Below are positions 53,757-64,000 of a stretch of DNA of 64,000 nt, in pieces. The notes beneath the pieces are model-generated. The model made no database searches. It was not told the origin of the DNA and was given only the letters and a program-made list of their open reading frames with translations. Each line of letters starts with the position of its first letter. The first letter of the stretch is position 1. Where the stretch lies: assembly GCA_003194525.1 (NCBI GenBank), contig NBIV01000090.1, positions 62,001-126,000 of the forward strand. The letters are read 5' to 3'. Origin of the DNA: Gracilariopsis chorda (lineage: Eukaryota; Rhodophyta; Florideophyceae; Gracilariales; Gracilariaceae). The translations under genes were made by a program, and so were the position numbers.

Positions 53757-56610
53757 TGATATTTCGGAGTGGAGTATCCTGTGACGCTTTGACTACTGTC
53801 AACGTAAATCTGAGTTCCCACCTCCACGATGGTGTCTGTGGAACATTAAAAGCTTTACAAAGGGGCAAGTAGAGAAACGCTGACTTCTCTACTCGAAAGA
53901 CCAGGATGCGAGTGCAGTTCTTGTATGGATTCCGTAATCAGAGAACCTGCGGTGCACCCAACCTAGGCTAAGACGGATCTTGGATAGGTTCTCTTTCTTT
54001 CATTTGGAGTTTCGGCAATCAGGTAAGCCTCAGAGCCTGCGTTTGACAAAATTTCTGAAGATATGAGCTCCAGCGGTGGCGTTTTTTACTTTTTGGGGAC
54101 AATAACGCTATAGGGCTAGGCGGTAGACCTGGAAACAGCATACGGCGGTCCTTAATTTTGACGTCAGCGAATCTCCTTGTGAGCCGCCGCTGCCTAGTTT
54201 TGGCGCAATGCCTGCCTCTGGTCTTTCAAATCACTAAATTGGGGTGGCCTAAGACTTTTATTTAATGAGTGGCTTCCATAACCCTAAAACGGTGAGAATA
54301 CAAGACAGAGAGTTAGAGAGAGGTTCAGCAGGGGTGGATATAGCGTCTGTGCACGATTCTCTGAGGATGCTAGTGTTGGTAACAAAGCATTGTGGGGCAA
54401 CGCTCGAGCGTTAGTTATTAAGGCGTAGTGGTGTTCTTCTTAGGGACGTGCCGGGTAGGAGGCCTGTCAAGTGCTCAAACAGAGCGCCATGTGACGGCTG
54501 GATTTATTTAATGGCAGCACGTGGTCGGTAGCTGTCCTCCCAAAAAGAGCAAACCTGTCCCAAGGGATATAGTGGCCCTTGGACTGATCTGGGTTAGTAG
54601 CTCGATGAGGTTAGCGACATGCTACAATGTGTCTCTTAGAAGGAAAGGAAGAGGCCTCTGGGAAAGGGAATACCACGAACGAAACTGAAGAGGAATCCTC
54701 TACCGAGAGTAGTAACGAGGGCTGGAGCGAGGAATTTTCACCCCATACGCTATGCCATCGTGATGACACTGACTTGACCTCAGTAAAGCAGGCTCTAGCG
54801 AAGATGCAACGCAACCGTAAAAAAGACCGTGATGAACCACGCGAATAGCATGCTTCTCTTAGGAAAGAGCTTCAAAAAATTAAAATTCAAGAAGGCTATC
54901 AGAGAGAAGAATTTATTGGAAGTTATGGGTCGAGCCAGGCGCGGAGAGGTTGAAGGGAATGGGGATCTTGAGGCAAGTGGAACATCAGACTCCGATGAGG
55001 ATGTTTCGAGCGCGGAAACTTCTGCGTCGACTTCCAAAATGTCTAATAAACGATTCTTCAAGAAGTTGGCGAGCCGGTTTTTCCCAAATCAGGCGGTTGT
55101 CGTCGACTCTCTATAAAGAGAGAACATGTTGAGAATGGCGTTGACCAATTACCCGACAGTCTCCGCTTGAACGGAAGCTTGGCATTTGAGTAGAAATCAA
55201 AATAAGCGCGAAGCGGCCACACTGGTAAAAATCCTCAACTGCACCATTAGTTCTCTGGGTGTTATGCGCGCGAACGACGAACCTGCACTTGAGCTTGCCA
55301 TCCGGCGTCTGGCAGCTGTAGTAATGGTGGACAGAACCGCAACCTGGTCTGTGGCGCGTGAAGTGGAGGAAGAGCAGGATGACTTGGTTAGCGAAACTCG
55401 CCGGCGACGATTGCTTAAGTTGGGTAAATTGAGAAAAGAACTCTCGACTTTGACGGAATAGGATAAGTCTGCCATGTCGGAAGACAGAGAGACGGCTTCA
55501 GGCGAGTTTGGAAAAAAGACAACAACATAGTGCACTGAGGTACGATGGACGATCGGGATATACTTCCCCTGCAGTGGGCAGTTGGTGAGGCAACGACGCA
55601 CCCAGAGTGTGCACGTAAGCGACGAAATCAGCCTCTGAGGAAACGGAGACTGCTTGAGAACATCGTGCACAAGCTGGTAAGTGGGCTGGATGGCCTGAAT
55701 GCCGTTCATGTCTTCTCATATCATCCGACGTCAGGAGAGAGAAACGCTGTTCAATGGCTGGAGACCAACTTCTTGCAAGAAATCTAAGCGGATTACTTCT
55801 ACCGAAGCTATTTCGATGCGGGATTTTCTGTGGAGGAAGAGGACGCTAGTTTTGGATATGGCCCCCCACAGGAGTGGGTGTGGTTGGACCCGGAGCGAGT
55901 TTCCCTGCCAGTCAATGGTCTGGCAGTTTCGGCCCATGTTCTTGCAATATTACCAGAACAAATCCAAAGAACGTATGGTGCAGAAGGTGGAATACTGAAG
56001 ACCGCCTGTGAGCACCAGCCATTTGCGGGCTTTGGTCTTATAACTGCGAGAGGCTGAACCTTTCCGGCAGACTAAGGAACAGCCGAGGGTGATGAATGGA
56101 GTTTTTGGGGTACCGAAGCGTGATAAGGGAAGCCAGAGGCTGATTATCGACGCGCGTAACGCGAATAAAATCTTTATAGCACATGGTAAGATTGATTTAC
56201 CGAATCCAGGACACCTTGCACGTTTGTGGATGCCCCTTGGGCTGAAGCTATATGTCGGGAAATCGGATATAAACAATCATTTTTATTGGATGAAGATACC
56301 GGAACGGATAAGCCCCTATTTCAGTTGACCTCCAAAAGAACAGCGTGAGACGCAGCTATACCCTGTTATGCGCTACATGCGTATGGGGTGGTCAAACTCT
56401 GTATTCGTGGCACAAGCCATTCATCGGGAGCTGCTCGAGTCTGCCGGGCTGTCGTCGAGGGGCTGGGTAACAGATATTATCGATGTTTTGGAATTGAGCT
56501 ATGGAGCCTTTGTTGATTATTCCTTCTCCCTTCGCACGAATATGGAAAAGCGACTATGGCTTACATGGTCAGGCAGAAGTTGGAATTGGGCTGCTGTTTC
56601 CTTTTGAATG
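53757..56610 (+). mobile_element. Second tyrosine-recombinase retroelement, copy B (truncated)
   Basis: Matches 28436-31440, with small indels. Similarity stops near 56540, inside the RT region, where the sequence changes to a different frame (GCGACTATGGCTTACATGG...). 53548-53756, between Copia-D and this copy, is unassigned. Confidence 0.65.
54627..56607 (+). pseudogene. ORF1-RT remnant of element 2, copy B
   Basis: Acidic first ORF 54627-55113 (ETEEESSTESSNEGWSEE; GTSDSDEDVSSAETSAST). The middle section 55186-55461 is open here, whereas copy A has two stops in it. RT starts GVFGVPKRDKGSQRLIIDARNANKIF (56100-56170), then KSDINNHFYWMKIP, YMRMGWSNSVFVAQAIH and AFVDYSFSL, where copy A has AFFDDYFSL. 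Comparing the two copies shows independent decay, so an intact parent existed. Confidence 0.6.
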
Positions 56611-59600
56611 GTACCTTAGATTAGGACACTTATTACAGCTTGTAGTAGAATACTAGTCCAAAGGCCAAGTGGGGAAGTAGTACGTACTAGGGGTAGCGGC
56701 AGCAGAGAACCAGCCACTAGGGTGACAGTCCACTGGGGTCTAGTTGTGTCTTGGGCACCTTCTGACGTGCAGGCGCAACAGTCGGGCGTTATCTGAGGTC
56801 CTTACAGGTCGGGCGCACTCGTAACGATGGCTTGGAAGCCTGTATCCACTGGAAGCTTGGGGGGCGACTATAGGACGGAGGTGGTGCTTGAATTTACTCC
56901 TCAGTGGCTGGCTGCACTCGAGCCAACTAATAGAGTCGGCGAGGCGCTCTGGACCACCGGTAACTACTACTAAAAAATTAAACAAATACTACATTATTCT
57001 ACAGTGCACTGTACTGCAGTGCCAGGTCCACCGGAGGTCACACTTCAGATCACAAATATCTTAGACCCACGTGGCTAATATTGAAACGTGCAAGTAGTGC
57101 TGTCGTCCTTCGTCCACCGCTTCGGCACTCCAGCTTCCCAGCCATCTGACTTTGGGGCTATTGTACTACACAGCTGAAGGTTGGCGATGTCGTATTTTTG
57201 GAATCCTTAAGCCGACGCTCACATTATACAACGAGTAACATCACGATGGGTAAATGGGGACGAAACGAAGCGGTGACCATTCCACTTTATCTTGTCCCAA
57301 GGCTTTTATACAAATTGATCGAGCGCCGAAGAATCCTGAGACGAGAAAATCTCTTCCGATATTCACCTGCCCGATTTCGGGCAATACTGCGACACTTGTT
57401 GGACTGACTGGCGTTGCACTTCTAGTAGACACCCCATATGTTGCGATTTGGAGGCGCAACCACGAACAACCTGAATGCTCTCCCCTACAACAAGGCAATC
57501 GGTCTGAGGCCGTTATGACCAATGCTCTATCGCTTTTCAACGTGCCGTTGCCAAACTGGGCAGGGGTTCTGGAGGATGTTCAAGTGTCGTCATGACTCCA
57601 CCATGGAACTGGAATTTGGAACAAGTCGTGCTTAGGGGAATCTGGAAGTAGTAGTAATGGTAGATCAACGGTCGAGGCCTGTCCGTGTGTAAACCTTTTG
57701 CCATGGATAGGGCTGAGAGTATGGATGTCTGAAGGAGGTGCATGTAATTGGGGAGGGGCAGGGACAATTGTGGTGCAATGCCCCGAGGCGGGAGCTGGCA
57801 CACAAGGGTGTTCGACGTCCTCCTCTATAGGGTAACGCAGCGATAAAATCACCTGTGGTGAGCGCACGAAGCCGGGTGTAAAGCCGGGACTCACTGTCAC
57901 GACGGGCATACAGGTGTAAGAACCAAGAAGACCGAGAAGTCAGAAGCGGGGAAATGTGGCGACACACGAGTGGTGGGTGACGTGCAAGGGCGGCACGGTA
58001 TCCACACGAGTGGGGCGGTGGTGAACGAGGCAACCGTAATCACCAGTAGTTGCCGTACAGCGACACCTGTATACGGGGGAAAGCAGAAATAGCTGCAGCA
58101 ATAGCGTGCACAGAAACAAACGCAATAGTGGTAAGAATGTGCTGAAAACTCCACGAGTTGGGTAACTAGGCCTGCACTAGGTGGCGTCTCTCCGGACGGG
58201 GGAAAACACTCACCAGGGGTCATGAGTCAGAGCCCGGCACTCACTTGCCGCGTTTGCTTTGACCTGGGCGACTGGAGCTCACACACATTGGTAGTGGTGG
58301 TTGGCGCCCTGACATTACAGTGAAATTAACTAATAATATATCTAAAGGGGGCGTCCAATACTACACACGCGTGACACATGCCAGCAATGCTGTGCGCTAC
58401 ACCTGCAACCCAAATTGGGTATCTTCTAACGGAAACTGAATACCGGTGCATTACTCATACTTCACAGTCGAGTGAGCATCGCCAAAGCGGAATATGAAAC
58501 CAAGTAGTGCTAATATCGCTGAAAGCGTTGCACTTTAAAAATGGTTCAAGTTCATTGATGGATGGAAGCACTTGCTGATGCTTCGCACGGTTTTCTAAAT
58601 ATGTTAGCTTCGTACTGAAGTCAAATGTTGTTGTCAAAAATCATTATATGCAAACCGTGCTTTTAGTTGCCTTGGAAAATAGCGTGTAGCCTATGTCCCG
58701 AATGAACGTAGTGATCTGGCGAAGGTCTTCAAGTAAAAAATACTTCTTTGAGCTACAACCATTACTTATCATAATTAGCGATTGTCTTGCGTCAACAATG
58801 CCCCCATCTGACATCTTTTGATTAAAGTATAGGAAATGGATAGAGATGCTTTTACTTCTATACCGCAGCCGCGAACTAAAAACCAGCAGTCGTGCTTTTT
58901 ACGCCTGTATCTTCTGCAAAGTTGGTTCATTTCTTCTTGTTCAGACCGTCTGGCAGCCGGCTATACTGTACAGAGAAGACGGCATTGTAGCATACAATGT
59001 GTAGGTGCAACAACTGGGATGAAAATTATGAAGACTGCTCTTCTGAAGTTTCGATCAGCGTCCTATCCTGAACCAAGGCAAGCAAGTTTTGTCGTTATAT
59101 ACGTTACTGGGTTCCATATTTGCGAACTTTGCCCTACTATGGTTTACCTAATTGCGACTGTTCCTTCGCTGAGCCCCCCTTTACAGACTTCTCTCGCCTA
59201 TTGCCAGCCCCAGCCAGAGTACGTATTGTCAGTCCCACACAGACCAGATACCTATTGTCAGCCACAGAAAAGGTAGCAATCATACAGGCTCAATTTGAGA
59301 AATGGTTTAAGTTGAGACGATTTGGTTGCCAAAAAGATCGCTAACGTAGAGCAAAAACCCTTATTTTCGTTTTTGTAATTAGTCAATTTTTGGTTTTGTG
59401 AAATTGAGAGTTCTAGCGCAGATCCAAATTACGGGCTTTTGTCTATCAAAGTGTCAATGTCAGATGCTTTGTGTTTTTGGAGGTGCCAGAGTCGTCGAAA
59501 CTGTAGTTCTTTTCCATAGCATTGTACCTTGAAAGTGAAGTACTCAAATTTAAAAGCGCGTGCATCCTCCTCTCAGAAGAAGGAAAAGCGGTTAGACTGT

Positions 59601-60144
59601 ACAGAGAAGCATATGAGCTATGGTAATGGTTTTTTGTGTAGCTGTTGCCTTTTTTCCAAAATACGCAGACCAAACGCCTTTGCCGTTAAAGAAAGTAATA
59701 ATGTCCGTCATCTTAACATTGCCTCAACTAATAAGTTAGTTTCGCAATAGTCTGTTCTATTTCAGTTCAAACTAACAAGATCCAGTGCCACGATGACAAG
59801 AAAAAATGCAGTTTTAAAGAAACGATAAAAATTCGAACCTCGTCCTTGTCTCAAATTAGCCCCCTTCTTCGTCTACCATCAATGCTGGGGTACCAAAAGC
59901 TGCGCAAAATTTTACAAATGTTAAGGTCATTAATTTTTTCTGAATTAGGCCATGCTGATTGCTACCTGTTAGAGCATCTCCACCGGACCCGTAAATTCTG
60001 GAGCAAACAAATAGACACCTGTACAAATGTATCGTTCTCAGTGGCAGCTTCACAAAAGATTTTTTGAACAATTGATGGAGATTGCTAGATCTCCAATGGC
60101 GTACTCCGTGCAGTTTGTTTCTCTCGAATCAAAGAGTCTTGGCA
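56611..60144. other. Unassigned 3.5 kb
   Basis: No gene is supported. 57200-58250 holds overlapping frames of 60-122 aa on both strands without motifs. The minus-strand reading has a C-rich, Ser/Pro/Thr-rich composition like an LTR-element leader, but no matching LTR pair was found. 58320-60140 is AT-richer with no recognisable domain. Confidence 0.4.
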
Positions 60145-60325
60145 GCAGACGACGTCGCTCTTCGCTTGCTCTCTGCTGCTGTGGCATCGCTTTGCTCTAC
60201 TTGCTCATAGCCACTGTGGCGCCGCTTTGCTCGGCTTGCTCACAGTCGCTGTGACGCCAATATGCTTGACTTGTTGATAACCGCTGTGTCGCCGCTGCGA
60301 TGGGCCCGTTCAAAGCCGCTGTAAC
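60145..60325 (+). repeat. 35-bp tandem repeat, four to five imperfect copies
   Basis: Units start at about 60179, 60214, 60249, 60284 and 60319 with CTGTGNCGCC, exactly 35 bases apart, and contain CTTTGCTCGGCTTGCTCA-like sequence. A partial diverged copy precedes the first. The register is constant while the units have diverged by about a third, so the array is old. Confidence 0.75.
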
Positions 60326-60748
60326 GCAGCCATCTTTGCCTCATTTGTTTTCGCTGTTGGTCTTATACAGTTAGCTTCAACGTGTGTCGGTGAGCACACC
60401 AGGCTTTGCCTCTTATTTGCTTAGACATCATTGTGCATGAAAGACTAAGATGTCAAAGAGTTTAATGCTGCAAAGCCAGTGCCCAACAAAAGCTAAATCG
60501 AACTGTGCAGCATACTCGCCGGTTCAAGCCTCTTGCCAACAGTCTCCTTACCAAGCTGCGCTCAAAACGGGACAGGAGCCATCTCATTCAAGAAGCTGCG
60601 TGACTGTCTGATCTGGCCAAGACAGGGTTCGCTATTCTGTACAGATTTGTACTGTAATTACGGAACCTACGCTAGACATCAACAGTTCTTACCCACCGCT
60701 AAGTTATTTGATATATCTTAAGTCATTGCTTGAAGCACATAGGACATC

Positions 60749-61270
60749 ATGCCAAACAACATTTTCTACGACGAACTTTGCAAATCTTCTGGAAAGGGAA
60801 TGAATAAGGCTCTTCTCAAGAGCAGCAGTAATGAAGATGAAAATGTCGGTCCATGGGGAGGATCCACTGCCGGCAGGACACCCAATCGACAACGCCACAG
60901 AGAGGAAGGGGCAGAGCGGCTATATCAAGACTACTTCGCAGTGTCCTCTGTGTATAGCGACGAACAGTTCCGTCGCCGTTTTCGTGTAACCCGCACTATT
61001 TTAGAGAGGGTATTGTAGGGGATATGTGAGAAAGACTCGTTTTTTATTAAAAGGCAAGATGCTGCGAAGCGTTGGGGGTTGACAAGTTTGCAGAAGGTGA
61101 CATAGGGGTTTCGAATGTTGGCGTATGGCTAAGCCGTGGACTGTACAGATGAATATCTCCGTCTTGGGGAGTCGACGGCACAGAGTCGTGAAAGCCCAAT
61201 TGGACAAAACCACGTGGATGACACATTGCTCTCGAGGTCTATATTTCAGGTCCACATTTTGAGAATATGA
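60749..61270 (+). pseudogene. PIF/Harbinger-type transposase remnant, N-terminal part
   Basis: One continuous frame of 174 codons with three internal stops (61016-61018 and two more near 61090 and 61120). It reads RLYQDYFAVSSVYSDEQFRRRFRVTRTILERVL, then FFIKRQDAAKRWGLTSLQKVT, FRMLAYG, and DEYLRLGEST. This order is characteristic of the region upstream of the catalytic domain in ALP1/Harbinger nuclease-like transposases (DDE_Tnp_4). The catalytic DDE part is absent; the frame ends in unrelated sequence at 61270. No terminal inverted repeats located. Confidence 0.75.
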
Positions 61271-61619
61271 ACCTGGTATTTGCTTCGATGCACCCTGGTT
61301 TGTTCGTATGTTACGTTTGAAATCGTCTGCATTGTGCACGGCGAAGAAAAAGAACAAAGGGGAGCGATGGTGGTAGCTGCAAGACCGTCTTCTCGGTCAG
61401 TACCCCTCCCTGGGCCGACGGGGGGCCGTCGGCCATCTTTATTTGGTAGAGTGCGCTCGCTTCGGGAGTTCCTTCCATCGCGGGAGTTGCACGGGAGCAG
61501 CGCGAGCTCCCGCGACTGCTGGTTAGAGGGACAGTCTTTCACAGTTACGCCGGTTTAGATGTAAGGTTCGCATCAATAAATCAAATATCTCAACACCCCC
61601 CGTACTATGATGATTTGCT

Positions 61620-62650
61620 AGTGTATGAGGCGGGTATTTTTGATTGACGGGAGGCGTTGCCCCAGCAAATCCACTTGCAGGCCCCTTTCAGCGCGTGCAA
61701 AAACCTTTTTTGGCACAACGCCTCCCTGCAATTCAAAACATTCACCACCACCAGCAGCAGCAGCATCAGCAGCCGGAGCAGCAAAGCTCAAAGCTTATTG
61801 GCTGCTGCTGTTTGTTGACTTCCACTGCTGCTCAGTGCCTGGCACTACCACATAGCTATTTATCCTACTGCACAGTGGTTGGCATTGCAGTCATTTTGGC
61901 AGTGCCTTCCAATTCCAATCTACTATACTCTCCATTCACAATTGCAGTGACCGCCTATCACAATCGCGCGGGCGCTCAATTGCTACTCCAGTCTGTATTC
62001 ACTTTCCTTGCCCTGGCCCTCATGCGCCTGCAGGTCGTTTGCGAGCGTTAGCGAGCATAAACGGCCTGCAGGTCCCCTAAGTCACCCCTACTCATTGGCA
62101 CGCTGCGCTGCTGGCGGCCAAAGGCCGCTTGTACTTGTAATGACTTACACATATATGAGGGCGGTGTTTTTGATTGACGGGGGGCGTTGCGCCAAAGGGT
62201 CCCCTTGCAAGCCCTCTTGAGCACGTTCAAAAACCTCGCTTGGCGCAACGCCTCGCTGCTATAAAAAACATTTAGCAGCAGGAGCAGCACCAAAGGTCAA
62301 AGTTTATTAGCTGCTGCTGCATGTTGACTGCCACAGCTGCTGAGTAGCTGGCACTAAAATACTGCTACTCATGTTACTGCATAGTTTTTAACACTGCAGT
62401 CATTTTGGTAGTGCCAGCCAATTACAATACACTGTACTCTCCATGCATTGCCAGCCAATCACCAACGCTCGGGGGCTCGATTGCTACTCTATTCCATATT
62501 CACTCTCAGCGTCTCGGCCCTCATTGGTCTGCAGGCCGTTTGCAGGCGTTAGCGAGCAAAAGCGGCCTGCATATCACCCAAAATTACCCCTATTTAGCGA
62601 CGCGCAGCGCCGCCCGTGGGCGAAGGCCGCCTCTACTTGTGGTACTTTAA
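61620..62650 (+). repeat. Two tandem units (about 520 bp each) of repeat family H
   Basis: Both units run TTTTTGATTGACGGG, then the GGCGTTGCGCC hairpin (61650-61725 and 62181-62254), CAG/GCTGCTGCTG runs, GTTGACT, GTGCCAGCCAATT, CACTNTC...CTCATTGG, a second hairpin GCAGGCCGTTTGC/GCAAAAGCGGCCTGC (62027-62072 and 62531-62570), then GCCGC...TACTTGT. The units at 36.8-38.6 kb are the same family, mostly in reverse orientation. Confidence 0.75.
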
Positions 62651-63357
62651 TTTTTTGATGGCATTGGTGGTGATGCTCTTACAGTAGGTGGGATGGATCG
62701 AACGTCTCTTCTTGTATGCTCTAGACGGCGTATGGGCGTCGCCGCCGAGAGACTGTGCTTTGATTTGTTCACGTCGCTGCGCACATTGCTGGCATACACG
62801 TACAGGGCATGTACCCACGCTTTGTCTTGCGTGAGGCGACCTGATGCTCACAGGCATCAGTACCGTTTACCCGCAACGCGTTAGAGCCAAAATAAGCACA
62901 TTTTCGGTTTGTATGAGACCAAATCCGTTGCTTTGTGCTAAGGGTTAGCGATCTTTGAACTCGACAGGCGTTGCCGCTTCCGTAAGGTTTGACAGTTGAG
63001 TACATCCCGGAGGTGCTCCACCAACTGCTGACGTTCGCAGACATGAAGGCAAGTCTGGCGCAATCTCGCCCTGCGGAAGGGGCATATCGCAATCTCCTGC
63101 AATGACTGCGTCCATCGAAATACCCTGTATACTGAAAGGACGAAAAGAATGAGCATCCCCGGCTCAGCGGTTGCATGTGGCTCACTAGGATGGTCTCGAC
63201 GATGATACCGTGAACATGCTCTGATATAAAAGCCAGTACCTGTATCGCCATCACGTTGCCGATCCGGTGCACCCACTTCCCATTCTTCGATTTGGTTGAT
63301 CCAACGTCTCGAACATGGTTTTTTCCAAACACTTCTTCGCACAAGCCTTCCGAAGAC
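62651..63357. other. Spacer upstream of the M20 gene
   Basis: No supported gene. Minus-strand frames of 158-191 aa overlap each other in different frames with no domain. It may contain the promoter and first exon of the M20 gene. Confidence 0.35.
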
Positions 63358-64000
63358 GTGGATTTCTTCGATCTTCACCACAGTGACCACAAGTCCTGGT
63401 TGCAAGAATTGCACGATAACCCTGAGCTCGCCTTCAATGAGGTCAAAACCTCTAAAATCGTGCGTCGCATCCTCGGAGAGAAGTGCCCTTCATTCAAGGT
63501 TTCTGATCCAGATATGTTCCCAACTGCACCCACTGCAATCATCGCCGTATTCACTCCCGAAAACAGTCCTTTAGACGGGGCTCTCAAGCCAATTCTTCTC
63601 CGAGGTGATATGGATGCGCTTCCCATGGCAGGTTCCCCAGAAGAAGGGAGAACTGTAGGAACCTCTATCCAAGAAGGCTGTCACATGCCCGGCTCCGCTA
63701 TTAGTCACAGCCATGCCACGACCACTTCAGACCAACCCAGCATCAAGGATGCCTCCCAACTTCATCACGGATGTGGCCATGATGGCCACACGGCTATGAT
63801 GCTTATCACCGCCCACTGGATTCAGGAGAACCAGGACAAGGTTCATCGAAAGGTTGTTGTATTTTTCCAGCCCGCTGAAGAGGCTCGGCGAGAAAGTGAC
63901 AATATGTCCGGTGCTGAGGTTGTGATCCGAGAAGGTCTGTTCGAAGCACACCCGGATATTCATGCTGTTTACGGGGTTCATGGCGGACCAGGGATGCCAG
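63358..64000 (+). CDS. M20-family amidohydrolase/peptidase, 5' end unclear, 3' end beyond window
   Basis: One continuous frame with the M20D hallmarks in order: LHDNPELAFNEVKTSKIV; RGDMDALPM (about 63597-63623); HHGCGHDGHTAMML (about 63763-63805), supplying metal-binding Cys and His; VVFFQPAEEARR (about 63858-63890), with the catalytic Glu pair; and GVHGGPGMP at the window edge. Such enzymes hydrolyse N-acylated amino acids, hippurate or IAA-amino-acid conjugates using two metal ions (family knowledge; substrate unknown). The spacer between DALPM and HHGCGH is about 46 residues, roughly twice the usual length. No in-frame ATG exists between the upstream stop (63211) and the first conserved motif; an ATG at 63315 is in another frame. 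An upstream exon or a sequence error is likely. Confidence 0.85.
   Translation, partial: MDFFDLHHSDHKSWLQELHDNPELAFNEVKTSKIVRRILGEKCPSFKVSDPDMFPTAPTAIIAVFTPENSPLDGALKPILLRGDMDALPMAGSPEEGRTVGTSIQEGCHMPGSAISHSHATTTSDQPSIKDASQLHHGCGHDGHTAMMLITAHWIQENQDKVHRKVVVFFQPAEEARRESDNMSGAEVVIREGLFEAHPDIHAVYGVHGGPGMP

Noticed and set aside
57254-57909. Frames of 109-122 aa resembling a Pro/Ser-rich protein
   Set aside because: No domain, start context or homolog in the window; composition resembles LTR-element leaders.
62769-63414. Minus-strand frames of 191 and 158 aa upstream of the M20 gene
   Set aside because: They overlap each other in different frames, lack any recognisable domain and partly oppose the M20 coding start.

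Overview
The window is eukaryotic, nuclear DNA from a transposon-rich genome. Evidence: a gene with a canonical GT-AG intron, a secretory signal peptide, TATA-like boxes, several Ty1/copia LTR retrotransposons with 5-bp target duplications, tyrosine-recombinase (DIRS-like) retroelements, a piggyBac-family transposase and a decayed PIF/Harbinger transposase. Intron-poor host genes in small islands separated by nested retroelements would fit a multicellular red alga. That assignment is inference from style only; no rRNA or other marker gene is present.

Host genes. Left edge (1-8010): a possible 88-aa two-exon gene (150-558), two tandem paralogous GNAT acetyltransferases (651-1499 and 2605-3423, both minus) and a signal-peptide-bearing M3-family oligoendopeptidase with one 88-bp intron (4750-6835, minus). 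A second M3 copy lies at 44807-46892 (minus), 40,057 bp away. The two copies look identical for about 2.15 kb but their flanks are clearly diverged. At the right edge an M20-family amidohydrolase (plus, from about 63.35 kb) runs off the window.

Mobile DNA. A DIRS-like element (gag, RT-RNase H, tyrosine recombinase; about 8.4-21.4 kb) has been hit three times: by Copia-A (8598-14634, TSD ACCGC) inside gag, by a piggyBac-like element (about 17.2-20.0 kb) at the end of RNase H, and by Copia-C (21387-28435) at the end of the recombinase. The 3' LTR of Copia-C itself holds a 909-bp solo LTR (27314-28222, TSD GAAGA). Copia-B (38760-44783, TSD CAGAG) is a decayed relative of Copia-A sitting in the left part of the second M3 duplication unit; the matching empty site is preserved near 4518. 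Copia-D (48104-53547, minus) is a third relative. Two decayed copies of another RT/RNase H/recombinase element lie at 28436-32660 and 53757-56610. A short hairpin-plus-CAG repeat family clusters at 36.8-38.6 kb and 61.6-62.65 kb.

How the parts relate. The host genes do not form a pathway. The informative biology is structural: ordered nested insertions, a gene-conversion-like tract over a duplicated peptidase gene, new palindromes created by templated inversion in the duplicated flanks, minisatellites inside retrotransposon leaders, and a piggyBac-like insertion flanked by a palindrome instead of TTAA. I found no CRISPR array and no complete tRNA or rRNA gene.
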